From NCBI GenBank assembly GCA_024742815.1, contig JANSXX010000008.1, forward strand, positions 1-64,000: 64,000 nt of DNA, written 5' to 3'. A program made the position numbers and the translations under genes. How positions within the stretch are numbered: the stretch's first letter is position 1; each line of letters starts with the position of its first letter. Under the pieces are notes generated by a model that did not search any database, was not told the DNA's origin, and saw only the letters and a list, made by a program, of their open reading frames with translations. Positions 25,483 to 33,740 of the stretch are shown one piece after another. This DNA is from HXMU1420-13 sp024742815. Its GTDB lineage: Bacteria; Bacteroidota; Rhodothermia; Balneolales; Balneolaceae.

Positions 25483-26340
25483 ATGAAATCGATTAAATGG
25501 CTAATCTTCTTAGGGTTCTTCTCAACCAATATACTTGCACAAAATGCAACAGACAGTACACAAACAGAGGAAGAAGTAAATCCGTGGACTAAATCTTGGG
25601 TGTTTAGCTTAACCGGAAATCAAGCTGAATACAATAACTGGAGTCGTGGCGGAGTAAATTCAACCGCTTTTACAGCCTCTACCCTTTTTCGTGCAAAATA
25701 TACCGGAAGTGAATACTCGAATACCACGCGTGTGAACCTTCGTTTTGGCCAAATCAATCAGGAAGGTCAGGGCGTGGAGAAGACAGAAGACATGATTCGA
25801 ATTAGTAATAAAACTGATTACTTCCTTACCACAACTGTTTGGAGTGCCTTTGCCGAGATCGCCTTCCGCACTCAATTTACCAAAGGTTTCGATGAAGAAA
25901 CCGGAGAGATCATTTCGGACTTTATGTCACCCGGTTACATTACTGAGTCACTTGGTATATCCTATCAGCCTGTTGATTATTTTTCCACCCAATTAGGGGT
26001 TGGACTTAAACAAACGTTCGTACAAACCGATGGCCTCGATCAATTCTATGGCCTGGGCGAAGATGAGGATATCCGATCAGAAGGCGGTATTACCTTTGCG
26101 CTGGATTATAAAAAAGAGATTTTCAAAAACTTCACTTACGAAACCGAGCTCTCAACCTTTACGAATCTGCTCATTCCCATTACCAGTACCGATGTGATTA
26201 TGACTAATATCTTCACCGGTAAAATTAATAATTTTATGACATCCTCACTCGAAATGTCCTTTATCTACGATGATGATTTTAGTGATCGGCTGCAAACCAT
26301 GCGTATTATTTCCTTAGGGATTCAAATCCAGATTTTATGA
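25483..26340 (+). CDS. DUF3078 protein, probable outer membrane beta-barrel
   Basis: 285 residues from the ATG at 25483. The frame stays open back to 25402, but the signal peptide starts MKSIKWLIFLGFFSTNILAQ. The family hallmark is the tryptophan-rich start: NPWTKSWVFSLTGNQAEYNNWSRGG, then repeated amphipathic strands (STLFRAKYTGSEYSNTTRVNLRFGQ) and a C-terminal strand ending SLGIQIQIL typical of barrels. It is probably inserted in the outer membrane. Its function is unknown for the family. The gene stands alone with repeat-rich DNA on both sides. Confidence 0.85.
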   Translation: MKSIKWLIFLGFFSTNILAQNATDSTQTEEEVNPWTKSWVFSLTGNQAEYNNWSRGGVNSTAFTASTLFRAKYTGSEYSNTTRVNLRFGQINQEGQGVEKTEDMIRISNKTDYFLTTTVWSAFAEIAFRTQFTKGFDEETGEIISDFMSPGYITESLGISYQPVDYFSTQLGVGLKQTFVQTDGLDQFYGLGEDEDIRSEGGITFALDYKKEIFKNFTYETELSTFTNLLIPITSTDVIMTNIFTGKINNFMTSSLEMSFIYDDDFSDRLQTMRIISLGIQIQIL

Positions 26341-26448
26341 AAGCGGGTTAGGCTATAATAGAAAAATCGCCTACCGCTTTATACTAAGAGTGCATTCTTT
26401 ACTTCAGTATGAACTTACGCTTCCTCGCAATCCTATAAAAAAAATCAT

Positions 26449-26596
26449 CCGTCATCACTAGGAGAATCACAACAAAGTGAAGTCGAGAAACCTCATCGAC
26501 GACGTGATCTCCGGTTCAAGGCGCTGTTCTGGAGATTGCCGCGTCGAGTTCTTAAGGAGCTGAGTTTAATATTCCTAAACTCCTCGCAACGACCAC
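26449..26596. repeat. REP/MITE-like element, copy 3
   Basis: It starts CCGTCATCACTAGGAG, with inner CGACGACGTGATCTCCGG and GGAGATTGCCGCGTCGAG, and ends CTCCTCGCAACGACC. It is followed after 18 bp by copy 4 in the same orientation. Confidence 0.8.
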
Positions 26597-26613
26597 AAAA
26601 ATTGTCTTTCCAT

Positions 26614-26760
26614 ACGCCATCACAAGGAGTATTTCAACAAAGTGAAGGTGAACAACTTCATCGACGACGTGATCTCCTGTTCGAGGCGCTGTTCTGGAGA
26701 TTGCCGCGTCGATTTCTTACGGGGCTGAGTTTAATATTCCAAGACTCCTCGCAATGACCC
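26614..26760. repeat. REP/MITE-like element, copy 4
   Basis: CGCCATCACAAGGAGTATTTC to GACTCCTCGCAATGACCC, nearly identical to copy 3 and in tandem with it. The tandem pair plus the 85-bp repeat fill most of the 26341-27052 gap, where no gene is seen. Confidence 0.8.
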
Positions 26761-26767
26761 ATATAAC

Positions 26768-26850
26768 ATTTTTAATTTTAAATCTTTCATTTTGAATTAA
26801 AAAAAGAGTTTGCTTCGCCGACAAGTTGAATGTATAGATTCAAAATTTCC
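26768..26850. repeat. Second copy of the 85-bp direct repeat
   Basis: CATTTTTAATTTTAAATCTT, GAGTTTGCTTCGCCGACAAG and ATAGATTCAAAATTTCC match 23381-23466 with a few single-base changes. It again directly follows a REP-like element end. Confidence 0.7.
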
Positions 26851-27052
26851 TACCTCATCGCAATGACCTCAAAAAATTTATCATTCAACATTTAACACTT
26901 AAAATTTAAACCCCAAAACCCAGTTGTTGAAACTTGAAAATTGATGTACAGTTGTATTGCTTTCCATCCAATTTTATGATTTTTTGAATTCAGAAAAGTA
27001 AGCACCTGATTAATACCCTATCTAACTGATTTAAAATAAAAAAGAGGAAAAT

Positions 27053-27673
27053 ATGGCCGCAGAATTCATCAAACTATACGAAGAGAATACCGATCAAAAA
27101 ATTGTACGACACGTTGTAGAAGTCCTGAAAAAGGGTGGACTAGTAATATTCCCGACCGACACTGTATATAGCTTGGGCTGCGATATCATGAATAAAAAAG
27201 CGGTAGAACGAGTAGCTCAGATTAAAGGCGAAAAAGTAGAAAAAACGAAACTCTCGTTTATTTGCTCCGATTTTAAACAAGTATCAGATCACATCTCCCA
27301 AATAGAAACCAGTACGTTCAAAATACTAAAACGCTCTCTACCGGGTCCCTATACGTTTATACTTCCGCACAGTAATATTTTGCCCAATGTGTTCAGAAAA
27401 AAGAAAACCGTCGGTATCCGAATTCCAGACAATGCCATTATTCAACAAATTACTGAAATGCTTGGTAATCCGGTGGTTTCAACCTCCATCAAAAAAGACG
27501 ACGACATTTTGGAATATCCAACCAACCCCGAATTGATTTGGGAAGAGTGGCAACATCAGGTGGATGTAGTGATTGACGGCGGCATGGGTGAAATAGAACC
27601 AACTACTGTAATCGATTTAACTTCCGGAGATCCCGTACTAGTTCGCGAAGGCAAAGGCGGCCTTAAAGTGTAA
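27053..27673 (+). CDS. Sua5/YciO/YrdC-family threonylcarbamoyl-AMP synthase
   Basis: 206 residues, a single YrdC domain without the extra Sua5 C-terminal domain. Hallmarks are KGGLVIFPTDTVYSLGCD, VAQIKGEKVEKTKLSFIC, LPGPYTFILP and the later VVSTSIKKDDD, then a terminal PTTVIDLTSGDPVLVREGKG. The YrdC domain makes threonylcarbamoyl-AMP from threonine, bicarbonate and ATP for the t6A modification of ANN-decoding tRNAs. The close YciO paralogue group is an alternative. ATG 27053 is preceded by AAAGAGGAAAAT, a fair ribosome binding site. Monocistronic. Confidence 0.88.
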   Translation: MAAEFIKLYEENTDQKIVRHVVEVLKKGGLVIFPTDTVYSLGCDIMNKKAVERVAQIKGEKVEKTKLSFICSDFKQVSDHISQIETSTFKILKRSLPGPYTFILPHSNILPNVFRKKKTVGIRIPDNAIIQQITEMLGNPVVSTSIKKDDDILEYPTNPELIWEEWQHQVDVVIDGGMGEIEPTTVIDLTSGDPVLVREGKGGLKV

Positions 27674-27729
27674 CTAAAAAACTAAAGATTTAAGATTTCG
27701 GATTAGCTGATTCCCATTTCCTTAATTCT

Positions 27730-28299
27730 TCATTTTAAATTTTTAATTACCGTGTTTGTGTAGTGATTCATATCGAATGGAACCATGGGCTCGGTTTTTC
27801 GGAGATAAAGCGGATGATGTGGGTGTCCGGCTTTGCTGATTGCTCCGCGACGAAAGTACGAGCATCTTGCTTGCTCCATAATTTCGTACATCTCTTGCAT
27901 ACATTGGCTTAGATATGGTCTCTTTTCGATGAGGGTTCCCCATGCGCACCAAACATCCAGCGGTTTATACACCAACCGCTCTACCGCCTCCATATTTTTT
28001 TGATGGAGCTGTTTTTGAAATCGCTTGTGCATGTTATTAGGATTGGTGGCCCGTTGCGGATAAACGTTCAACATAATCCAGCCATCATAACCTTGTTTTG
28101 CAGCAAATCGAGCTACTCCCGCAACGGTAGGATCTAAATTCCCCGGAACAGCTGTGCTCGGGTTTACTCCAATCCCAATGAGTGGATTCTTGCCTGTTTG
28201 TCCTAACGAATAGCGTGCTTTTGGTTCGTCGTGGTCGTAGATCCAGTTTTTTGACAACTCAGTATCAGAATCCGTATCAATTTCGAAAGTCATAGACAT
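27730..28299 (-). CDS. DUF1643-family protein
   Basis: 189 residues. Family signature: ARYSLGQTGKNPLIGIGVNPSTA near the start, then VARFAAKQGYDGWIMLNVYPQRAT, WCAWGTLIEKRPYL, and the terminal SKAGHPHHPLYLRK. DUF1643 proteins are small, cytosolic and of unknown function, sometimes near nucleic-acid genes. The start is 6 bp from the stop of tyrA on the same strand, so the two are likely co-transcribed, although no functional link is evident. Confidence 0.9.
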   Translation of the reverse strand: MSMTFEIDTDSDTELSKNWIYDHDEPKARYSLGQTGKNPLIGIGVNPSTAVPGNLDPTVAGVARFAAKQGYDGWIMLNVYPQRATNPNNMHKRFQKQLHQKNMEAVERLVYKPLDVWCAWGTLIEKRPYLSQCMQEMYEIMEQARCSYFRRGAISKAGHPHHPLYLRKTEPMVPFDMNHYTNTVIKNLK

Positions 28300-28305
28300 T
28301 TTTGA

Positions 28306-29439
28306 TTAAGCAAATCGATCAGCCAAACGATTGATCAAATACCCGGATTCTTCCAGCGCCTGTGTAGCAAACTTCCCGAAGAAATCTGTCACTCCTTCAA
28401 ACTCCCGAATAAAGCCTTCTCTATCATTCTGTTGTACTAATTCCGCTAGTTTTTGATGATGCTCGAAAAAGTTAATCAACAGTTTTCTGCGTTCTTCGTT
28501 GGCAAAAACGATATCGGCGTAAAGTTCTGCGCTTTGTGCGAAAATCCGGCCGGTCATCATCAATTCTGCACGATAAATGGGCGATGAATAATCCACCATA
28601 TCGGCGGGTTTGAGATCGTACTTTTTCATGAACGAGCCATGTAACAAAGCCACAAAGTGTCGCAACCCTTGAACCAAATGCATTACATGATCGTGTTTCT
28701 CCGGATCAGCCTGAATAATGCGCATTCCCCAAAGCTCGCATTGCTTTACAAACCAATCGGCTTTTTCTCCATCCCGCGCCGGACAAACTACCATCAATTG
28801 CTTGGAAAGATTTTCAACATCAGGGCCATGCATTGGGTGTAATCCTAAAACCGGACCGGCATGTGCTTCCAGCATCGCCTGAATGGGCTTTGATTTATTG
28901 GAGGTAAAATCAGCCAAAATAGTGTTATCATTCAGCCGGCCTTTCAATCGCTCAATCACGTTTTCGGTTACATTAATTGGAACCGTAATAATCACCAAAT
29001 CAAGCGTTTCTCCCCATTCATCTAATTCGTACCAGTTACTTTTGTCTATGGAATACGCAATATGCCCCGTTTGCTCGGTGATTCTCTTGTACAATTTCCC
29101 CATTCCACCTTCGCCACCGATATATAGAATATGCTTAGGTTCTTCGGTTGCAATGGGAAACTTCGCCCGAGACTGACTATCTCTGGATGAACTCATAATC
29201 AAGCGTAAAAAATCTTCGGCCCACTCCGGTTTAATTCCACGTTCGGCGGCTAGCGCTTTAAAAGCTACTGATTTTTCCTGTTCTCTTTGTGGAACAAATA
29301 CCGGCAATTGGTTCTCGACTTTCGTCTTTATCACCTGCTGAACGGTCTTAGCTCGTTCAGCCAGCAAATCTAAAATTTGAGTATCGATTTCGTCGATTCG
29401 TTTACGGGAATCCTGTAATTCCTTGTGTCGGTGCGGCAT
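28306..29439 (-). CDS. tyrA: Bifunctional chorismate mutase / prephenate dehydrogenase (T-protein)
   Basis: 377 residues. The N-terminal AroQ-type chorismate mutase (about 5-90, RKRIDEIDTQILDLLAERAKTV) is fused to a prephenate dehydrogenase. Its Rossmann start LYIGGEGGMGKLYKR (about 108-122) is followed by LVIITVPINVTENVIERL, ILADFTSNKSKP and LGLHPMHGPDV. It converts chorismate to prephenate and then 4-hydroxyphenylpyruvate in tyrosine synthesis. The length agrees with enteric T-proteins (about 373). The fused form is best known from Gammaproteobacteria, so ancient transfer is possible. First gene of a two-gene unit with DUF1643. Confidence 0.93.
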   Translation of the reverse strand: MPHRHKELQDSRKRIDEIDTQILDLLAERAKTVQQVIKTKVENQLPVFVPQREQEKSVAFKALAAERGIKPEWAEDFLRLIMSSSRDSQSRAKFPIATEEPKHILYIGGEGGMGKLYKRITEQTGHIAYSIDKSNWYELDEWGETLDLVIITVPINVTENVIERLKGRLNDNTILADFTSNKSKPIQAMLEAHAGPVLGLHPMHGPDVENLSKQLMVVCPARDGEKADWFVKQCELWGMRIIQADPEKHDHVMHLVQGLRHFVALLHGSFMKKYDLKPADMVDYSSPIYRAELMMTGRIFAQSAELYADIVFANEERRKLLINFFEHHQKLAELVQQNDREGFIREFEGVTDFFGKFATQALEESGYLINRLADRFA

Positions 29440-29585
29440 AATTTATGACATTGAGTGAGGCGAGAATCTACGAATATTCAGATACTGATTTTTGAGGAAT
29501 TCCGTGCTTTCTGAATTCCTACAAATCGTTGTGTGTGTATTCTCGTTGATCAATTTTACATTCCATTTCCTCACCGAAACCAACT

Positions 29586-29594
29586 ACCTTTGGA
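29586..29594 (+). promoter_or_regulatory. Bacteroidota-type -7 element before the exported EEP gene
   Basis: TACCTTTGG matches TAnnTTTG and lies about 28 bp upstream of the TTG start at 29622. A TTG within CGTTGATC, about 35 bp further upstream, could be part of a distant -33 region. Sequence match only. Confidence 0.45.
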
Positions 29595-29621
29595 TAATTA
29601 TTCACACCCTATTTTACTCGC

Positions 29622-31352
29622 TTGAAACCTGTTTATTCTTTTCTATTACTTTTCTTTATTACCTGTCATCTCTCAACAAATGCACAACAAGTATTTATCG
29701 ATGAATCCAAAACCGATTGGGATACCATCGATCCTCTTTATGTAGATGGTGAAGATGCGTTCAGTCCTGTTAATTTTGGAGTTTTGAAAGTGCATAACGA
29801 TGATCGCTTTCTTTATTTGTATCTGGAAGTGGGCGCTGAAATCATACTCCAGGAAAATAACAATGTTACGCTGTACATCGACACCGATAACGACACCGGC
29901 ACCGGAAATACCCGCGATGAAATCGGTGCGGATCTCGAATATAACTTGGGACAGCGCAGAGGTTCTGTTCATCGAAATACAAGCACAACCATCAATTCGT
30001 ATTCCATTGGTTTGGTATCTGCTCCCACGGTAACCTCAACCTGGTTTGAGCTTAAAATTGATTTGAATGCCTCCATTAATGGCTCTCCACTTTTTATTGG
30101 CAATACCATCGCTATTGTAATTACGTGTGCATCAGGAGATCAAATACCGGAAAAGAATGAAGTGCTTACCTATCAACTTATTTCGGAACGAAGTTTTTCC
30201 CCCGCGCCCTATCAAATCAAAAAACCTGCTTTCTCTGATCTTCGTGTTCTCTCGTACAATGTGCGAAGAGATGACCTGTTCGATCCTGCAAAACAAGCCG
30301 CTTTCAAACGTATTATTTCTGCCATTGAGCCGGATATCATCGGCTTTCAGGAGATTTATGATAATAGTGGGCAACAAACTGCGGAGTTGATGGAACAGTT
30401 TTTACCATCAGGCGAAGGCGAGCAGTGGTTTTATGGGGATACGGGTAATGATAATCTCATTGTAAGTCGTTTTCCGGTGCTGAAGCAGCAATCGGTAGAT
30501 GGAAACGCTGCTTACTTACTCGACTTGGGCGACAAAGAACTGTTAGCTCTTGTGGCGCATCCGCCTTGTTGCAGTTCGGGAGATGAAGGTCGTCAACGAG
30601 AAATTAATGCGATGATGGCTTTTGTTCGAAAATCAAAAAATGGAGAAGCCTTCGATATTGCTGCAAATACTCCGATTATGATTATGGGAGATATGAATCT
30701 GGTTGGGCTCTCTCAACAACAGCGAACATTGCTTACCGGAGATCTTACCAACAATGCCGTTCACGGTCCCGATTTTGATCCCGATTGGGATGGAAGCGCT
30801 TTTGAAGATGCAAAGCCCATGAATCCCGAATTACCTACAAGTTTCACCTGGTACAGCTCTGGAAGTTCTTTCAGCGCCGGCCGATTGGATTATATCGTCT
30901 ATTCAGGCTCTGTGCTAACTCTGGATAATTCCTACGCTCTATTTACACCATCACTTCCGGCCGATTCCTTAACTCAATATGGAATGGAAGCCAACGATGC
31001 CACAACAGCATCCGATCACATGCCACTAGTTGCAGATTTCACGTTCAAAGAACCAAGTTCAACATCGTTTAATGAAGAAATCCCGCTCGAAATTGATTTG
31101 ATGCAGAACTACCCAAACCCGTTTAATCCCGGAACAACGCTCACGTTTCGATTACAGAAATCCTCCTCTGTTCGTCTTAGTGTATTTAGCATAACCGGAC
31201 AACAAATAGCTGTTTTAATTGATAATAAACAAATGCCTGAGGGAACTCATTCTCACTATTTTGATGCTTCTTTGTTGTCTTCGGGCATGTATTTGTATCG
31301 GTTAGAAGTCGCAGAGCAAGTGATTACGAGAAAGATGTTGTTGGTGAAGTGA
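29622..31352 (+). CDS. Exported endonuclease/exonuclease/phosphatase-family protein with T9SS sorting domain
   Basis: 576 residues from a TTG start (no nearby in-frame ATG). A signal peptide (about 1-21, ITCHLSTNAQ) precedes a beta-sandwich-like N-terminal domain (about 22-200, YLYLEVGAEIIL, VTLYIDTDNDTGTGN). The EEP domain (about 207-470) has LRVLSYNVRRDD, DIIGFQEIYD, IMIMGDMNLVG (near 356) and SDHMPLVADF (near 463), the DNase I/AP endonuclease-like catalytic elements. The C-terminal sorting domain starts near 495 with NYPNPFNPGTTLTF and ends TRKMLLVK. It is probably a secreted or surface nuclease or phosphodiesterase. A perfect 21-bp-arm palindrome follows its stop. Confidence 0.9.
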   Translation: MKPVYSFLLLFFITCHLSTNAQQVFIDESKTDWDTIDPLYVDGEDAFSPVNFGVLKVHNDDRFLYLYLEVGAEIILQENNNVTLYIDTDNDTGTGNTRDEIGADLEYNLGQRRGSVHRNTSTTINSYSIGLVSAPTVTSTWFELKIDLNASINGSPLFIGNTIAIVITCASGDQIPEKNEVLTYQLISERSFSPAPYQIKKPAFSDLRVLSYNVRRDDLFDPAKQAAFKRIISAIEPDIIGFQEIYDNSGQQTAELMEQFLPSGEGEQWFYGDTGNDNLIVSRFPVLKQQSVDGNAAYLLDLGDKELLALVAHPPCCSSGDEGRQREINAMMAFVRKSKNGEAFDIAANTPIMIMGDMNLVGLSQQQRTLLTGDLTNNAVHGPDFDPDWDGSAFEDAKPMNPELPTSFTWYSSGSSFSAGRLDYIVYSGSVLTLDNSYALFTPSLPADSLTQYGMEANDATTASDHMPLVADFTFKEPSSTSFNEEIPLEIDLMQNYPNPFNPGTTLTFRLQKSSSVRLSVFSITGQQIAVLIDNKQMPEGTHSHYFDASLLSSGMYLYRLEVAEQVITRKMLLVK

Positions 31353-31356
31353 GTTA

Positions 31357-31401
31357 CCTCACCCTGTCCCTCTCCTGCTGCAGGAGAGGGACAGGGTGAG
31401 G
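31357..31401. repeat. Perfect 21-bp-arm palindrome after the EEP gene
   Basis: CCTCACCCTGTCCCTCTCCTG (31357-31377, written as its left arm) is mirrored exactly by the right arm, with a CTG loop. G/C-rich, with no T-run on either side. It may stabilise or terminate the EEP mRNA, but its perfection and composition differ from the local terminators, so a REP-type mobile palindrome is more likely. Confidence 0.7.
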
Positions 31402-31533
31402 TCATTCATTTGCCCCATATTTTTATTCCGAACTTTCCCCCCACACTTTTCGGTTTTTAATTCAATTCAAAAGCATGCTGCAAAAGCAGTATATTTCCGA
31501 TTGTTCAAAAATCACTCCTCATAGAATTAATTT

Positions 31534-33588
31534 ATGTCCGATTTCAAACTTCAGTCTCCTTTCTCTCCAGCCGGCGATCAACCAACAGCCATCGCAGATT
31601 TAACCGAAGGCGTGGAAGCAGGAGATCGTTTTCAGACTTTGCTTGGAATAACGGGCTCAGGAAAAACCCGGACCATCGCCAGTGTTATCGAAAATGTGCA
31701 ACGACCTACTTTGGTAATGAGTCATAACAAAACCCTAGCTGCACAGCTTTTCCGTGAGTTAAGTGATCTCTTCCCAGATAATCGCGTTGAATTCTTTATC
31801 TCTTACTACGATTACTATCAGCCGGAAGCCTACATCTCTGCGCAGGATAAATACATCGAAAAAGATTTATCCATCAACGAAGAAATTCAGCGACTGAGAT
31901 TACGAGCGACAAGTTCATTGCTTTCCGGTCGTCGGGATGTAGTAATCGTTTCATCGGTGAGTTGTATTTACGGCATTGGTTCACCCAGTGAATATGCCAA
32001 ATTGATTGTTTCCTTACGTACCGGGATGGAAATCCCACGTAGAAAACTCTTGTATGATATGGTGGATTTGCACTATACACGAAACGACCACGAATTCAAG
32101 CGCGGAGTGTTTCGGGTTCGTGGCGATGTTACCGATGTATATCCGGCGTATTCTGATGAAGGCCTGCGTATCACTCAATGGGGCGATGAAATTGAGAAGC
32201 TTCAGCTGTTTGATGTAAATACTGGAAACATCATTGAAGAAGTTCAGGAGTTTAAAATCTATCCTGCCTCCCATTATGTAACTACTAAATCTCGGCTTGA
32301 GGATTCCATCAAACAAATACGTGAAGAGCTTCAATGGCGAACCAAAGTATTGATTGATGAAGAAAAGTTTCTGGAAGCAAAACGCTTAGAGCAACGTACA
32401 CTGTTCGACCTAGAAATGATACAAGAAATCGGATATTGCTCCGGTATCGAAAATTACAGCCGTTATTTATCCGCCAGAAAACCGGGTGAACGACCATTTT
32501 GTCTGCTCGATTATTTTCCTGATGATTTCCTCTGTGTGGTGGATGAAAGCCATCAAACCATCCCACAAATTTCAGCCATGTACGGCGGGGATCGATCCAG
32601 AAAAGTTCAATTGGTGGATCATGGTTTTCGACTTCCATCCGCCATGGATAATCGTCCGCTTACTTTTGATGAATGGGAAGAAATTGTAAACCAAACAATT
32701 TTTGTAAGTGCCACACCTGGCGATTATGAGCTGGAGCAAAGTGGCGGTGTGTATGCCGAGCAAATTATTCGTCCAACCGGATTGATGGAGCCCGAATTGG
32801 AAGTTCGCCCACTTGCGAATCAGGTGGATGATTTGATGGAGGAAATCAGAAAACGGGTTGAAAAGAAAGAACGTGTATTGGTAATTACGCTTACCAAACG
32901 ACTTTCGGAAGAACTCAGTGAATATCTTAAAAATGTGGGAGTATCTGCTGCTTACATGCACAGCGAATTGGATGCGTTGGAGCGTATCGAAGTGCTTTAC
33001 AAATACCGTCGTGGGGATTTCGATGTGTTGGTTGGAATCAACCTATTGCGTGAGGGAATTGATATCCCCGAACTGAGTTTGGTTGCAATTATGGACGCCG
33101 ACAAAGAAGGTTTTCTACGATCAGAAACTTCCTTATTTCAGATTGTGGGACGTGCCGCAAGAAATATACAAGGGAAGGCCATTATGTATGCGGATAAGAT
33201 TACGGACTCTATGAAAAAAGTAATCGATGAAACCGAACGCCGACGAAAAATTCAGGCAGAGTATAATGAGAAACATGGCATTACTCCGCAAACGGTAACC
33301 AAAGAACTTAAACCGTTAGTTGATCCCGCGCTTATCAGTAAAGACAAATTCGATTATAGCGCTGAGGCAGAGAAACTGGCCGAGCAAGATTATCTGGAAT
33401 CCATCAAAGTTGCGGAAGACGGCATTGCCTATAAAGCCTCTCCGGCTATGAATGAAGTCACCTTCGAAAGCAAAGAAAAACTCATCGACCATCTGCGAGC
33501 TACTATGGTAAACGCCGCGAAAAATATGGAGTTTGAAGAAGCCGCCAGAATCCGCGATCAAATCGGGAAGTTGGAGAAAGAGCTTTAG
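31534..33588 (+). CDS. uvrB: UvrB, excinuclease ABC subunit B
   Basis: 684 residues, full length. Opening SPFSPAGDQPTAIADLTEG, Walker A GITGSGKTRTIA (about 39-50), the beta-hairpin region YYDYYQPEAYISAQDKYIEKD, DEAD-box-like CVVDESHQTIPQI, motif VI QIVGRAARN, and the C-terminal UVR motif IDHLRATMVNAAKNMEFEEAARIRDQI. It verifies damage loaded by UvrA and recruits UvrC in nucleotide excision repair. No uvrA or uvrC nearby, as usual. Its own transcription unit. Confidence 0.98.
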   Translation: MSDFKLQSPFSPAGDQPTAIADLTEGVEAGDRFQTLLGITGSGKTRTIASVIENVQRPTLVMSHNKTLAAQLFRELSDLFPDNRVEFFISYYDYYQPEAYISAQDKYIEKDLSINEEIQRLRLRATSSLLSGRRDVVIVSSVSCIYGIGSPSEYAKLIVSLRTGMEIPRRKLLYDMVDLHYTRNDHEFKRGVFRVRGDVTDVYPAYSDEGLRITQWGDEIEKLQLFDVNTGNIIEEVQEFKIYPASHYVTTKSRLEDSIKQIREELQWRTKVLIDEEKFLEAKRLEQRTLFDLEMIQEIGYCSGIENYSRYLSARKPGERPFCLLDYFPDDFLCVVDESHQTIPQISAMYGGDRSRKVQLVDHGFRLPSAMDNRPLTFDEWEEIVNQTIFVSATPGDYELEQSGGVYAEQIIRPTGLMEPELEVRPLANQVDDLMEEIRKRVEKKERVLVITLTKRLSEELSEYLKNVGVSAAYMHSELDALERIEVLYKYRRGDFDVLVGINLLREGIDIPELSLVAIMDADKEGFLRSETSLFQIVGRAARNIQGKAIMYADKITDSMKKVIDETERRRKIQAEYNEKHGITPQTVTKELKPLVDPALISKDKFDYSAEAEKLAEQDYLESIKVAEDGIAYKASPAMNEVTFESKEKLIDHLRATMVNAAKNMEFEEAARIRDQIGKLEKEL

Positions 33589-33740
33589 CTTTGCCTTTTT
33601 AATGTTCGAGTTAATTATGAATTATCAATAAATCATTCTACATAAAAAGAAGATTTGTTACTTATATATAGGGCGCAGTGAACTGATTATATTGTACCTA
33701 ATTGTTGTAGGTAACATAACAAGACAGACTATAAATTGAG

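Noticed and set aside
23231..26760. Possible CRISPR array
   Set aside because: Copies are about 145 bp, far apart and irregular, and palindromic, with no uniform spacers and no cas genes.
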